Shown in pieces: positions 62,403-64,000 of a stretch of 64,000 bases of DNA. The notes below the pieces were generated by a model. That model was not told the DNA's origin. It did not search any database and saw only the letters and a list, made by a program, of their open reading frames with translations. Within the stretch, counting starts at the first letter, position 1. The number at the start of each line of letters is the position of its first letter. Position numbers and translations under genes: made by a program. Source of the stretch: Hawksworthiomyces lignivorus (Eukaryota > Ascomycota > Sordariomycetes > Ophiostomatales > Ophiostomataceae); NCBI GenBank assembly GCA_002917075.1, contig NTMA01000004.1:806001-870000 (forward strand). Direction: 5' to 3'.

Positions 62403-63581
62403 TCGTAATTGTTGGCGTACAGCAGCATACACGGGGCAACATGAAGGACGTCGGACAATGCAGGATGTTCTCTCGCATACCCTCTAGCCGTTATATATCT
62501 TGTTGTTTCCGAATCTCTTTTCAGTTCCTCGCAGCTGCGCACAGGAAAGCAATCTGTGCAACCTATCATCTGTCAATCGTTGCTTTATTCTTAGTGACGC
62601 CCAACTTCAGATGATTCCTTTGTGCTCGGAACTCAAATGGAGATCTAAGGGCAGCCTTTAGCCACTGTAGTAGGAGGCATTGTCAGTGACCGCCAGTAGC
62701 GCCGAAGCACATCGGATTTCGGCCTCAGTGCCGTCATACTTGGCCTTTCCCATGAGTTTCCGTAACCGGTGCTGTCTTCGTCTCGGTCTGTTTTTCCAGC
62801 AGCAAGCATGTGTTTTAGCAACCAACAAAAAGCACTACCAATTTCTTACAAGTCCGGTTACGGCACATCCCACAGCGCTGGTAGCACGGAACTAGGCCTT
62901 ACATTGTCTTTTATTATTGTTCTTTAGTATCCCATACTAAGACTTACAAAGGGGACATCCCGTACGTGCTGCAACCAAGCCAACCGGGATACGAATACGT
63001 TTGCATACGCGACACAGGAGAAGGGGGGGCCACAAACTCGCAAATTAGTGAAATATAATTATGTACATATTTCGTGAACAGAAAGGAAAGGCTGTTAAAG
63101 TTGGCAAATAGCAGGGATTCCGAACAAAAGGCGTCAACAACGGGCTGACTAGCGCTACTGACATTCGTTCCCGAGGGATATCCGGCATCCGGGAGTGGGA
63201 AGAGGGGCGCGCGGCAGCCAACCAGAGGTATCGCCACTTCTAGATTAGAAAAGGAAAAAAACTTTAATTTAGCAGTTATCATCAGAGAACCACGTGCTTT
63301 TTTCTTCGGAAAAGATATACGACGAAAAGACGATGGAATAGAAAAGAATTGTGCTAGATTTCTACGGTGACAAAGGAGAGGGACATGTCAGATATACTCA
63401 TGCCCGCCCCCTCCCCTGGCGCTCAAAACCCGAGGTTATATGCAGACTAAGCTTGGAACTGATAGCCCAAGCCAACGGTGCTGTGCAACTAGATCCTGGA
63501 GAAGCCAAGAAGGAAAACCTTAGGCTGAGCCCAGGCCATTGAGCTAACAAAGTGACGCTGGGATGCTAGGCTTATGGCTAA

Positions 63582-63599
63582 TTTTTTTTTTTTTTTTTT
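63582..63599 (+). repeat. Homopolymer T18
   Basis: A run of 18 T near the right edge. Confidence 0.9.
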
Positions 63600-63654
63600 C
63601 GGTATCAAACAAATGAAAAAAAAGTGCACGAGGAGCACCACGAGGAGCACTGAT

Positions 63655-63972
63655 TCAGTTATTCACCCATGTAGGAGAAGATGGAGTCCAGAGCCCGGAA
63701 CCCCCAGCCCACACTTTGCGAACAGTAGATATTTCCTCCCCCTCTCCACTAATTACCGCTGTTCTTTGTGTGATTCGCTCCCTACCCAATGCTATCGAAA
63801 CAGGGTGTGTCCTTACTCGGCGTTTCGGTGTTGTTCTCTCTGATGTAAGCCAGAAGATGTAAGTCGGAAAGAGAGACATAGCTGCCCCGGTATCAAATAT
63901 TGTAGTAGACGAGTCGTAAAATGACTCGTCCAGGAACGAGAGTCCACGTAACAGAGAATGACATTGAATCAC
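63655..63972 (-). mobile_element. Possible retropepsin-like remnant of a retrotransposon
   Basis: A 105-codon minus-strand open frame includes STTIFDTGAAMSLFP, which resembles the D-T-G-A active site and following strand of retroelement aspartic proteases. Nothing before or after it looks like gag, integrase or reverse transcriptase, and the window ends close by. The match is short and could be chance. Confidence 0.2.
63908..63930 (+). repeat. Perfect 8-bp inverted repeat
   Basis: GACGAGTC and GACTCGTC are separated by 7 bases and could form a short hairpin. It overlaps the possible retropepsin remnant. Confidence 0.6.
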
Positions 63973-64000
63973 ACCGCGACTTCGTACGGTTGCTATGTAT

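Larger units (their letters stand above)
61713..64000. other. Right flank without a clear gene
   Basis: The 3' end of the LSC2 gene is here (an AATAAA-like word near 61812). Further right I recognise no gene. T24 (62371-62394, followed by A8) and T18 (63582-63599) runs are present. The last 350 bases hold a weak possible retroelement remnant and a hairpin. Confidence 0.5.

Overview
The window looks like nuclear DNA of a filamentous ascomycete (Pezizomycotina). A Sordariomycete, probably of the Hypocreales, is my best inference. The evidence is short GT-AG introns (mostly 55-110 nt) with CTAAC/CTGAC-type branch sites, very GC-rich codon use in the housekeeping genes, and families typical of these fungi (GT69/CAP59 glycosyltransferase, Dal5-type permease, Uds1 protein, fungal OTT_1508-like deaminase). 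There are no bacterial operons, no CRISPR array, and no tRNA or rRNA that I could recognise.

Layout. The first 12 kb hold a GT69 mannosyltransferase-like gene (-), a nine-exon allantoate/ACS-family permease (-), a broken aminoglycoside-phosphotransferase-like kinase (+), and a 5'-truncated piece of a DSC ubiquitin-ligase subunit 2 gene (+) that begins directly after a run of 28 T. From 14 to 23.6 kb come a long coiled-coil Uds1 protein (+), the PLP homeostasis protein (+), a 996-residue protein of unknown function (-) and a divergently oriented F-box protein (+). From 23.6 to 46.5 kb lies a gene-poor stretch of about 23 kb in which I recognise no protein. It has simple repeats, a small tandem repeat, a recurring TACGGAGTAC-like word and blocks of strong purine/pyrimidine strand bias. 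At 46.6-49.6 kb sits a decayed locus with an OTT_1508-like nucleotide/nucleic-acid deaminase followed, after only about 130 bp, by a protein kinase domain. Both carry breaks. The last 14 kb are a dense, well-preserved housekeeping block: Arp2/3 subunit 5 (+), an NDUFAF5-like complex I assembly methyltransferase (-), AP-2 alpha adaptin (+) and the succinyl-CoA ligase beta subunit (+), then about 2.3 kb with no clear gene.

The genes do not form one pathway. Actin branching (Arp2/3) and endocytosis (AP-2) meet at clathrin-coated endocytic sites. Complex I assembly and succinyl-CoA ligase are both mitochondrial. The most unusual content is the deaminase-kinase relic, the truncated DSC2 fragment at a poly-T junction, and the long gene desert that separates the accessory half from the housekeeping half.

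Exon boundaries were read by eye from splice signals and frame continuity. All multi-exon models given as intact close to a whole number of codons.
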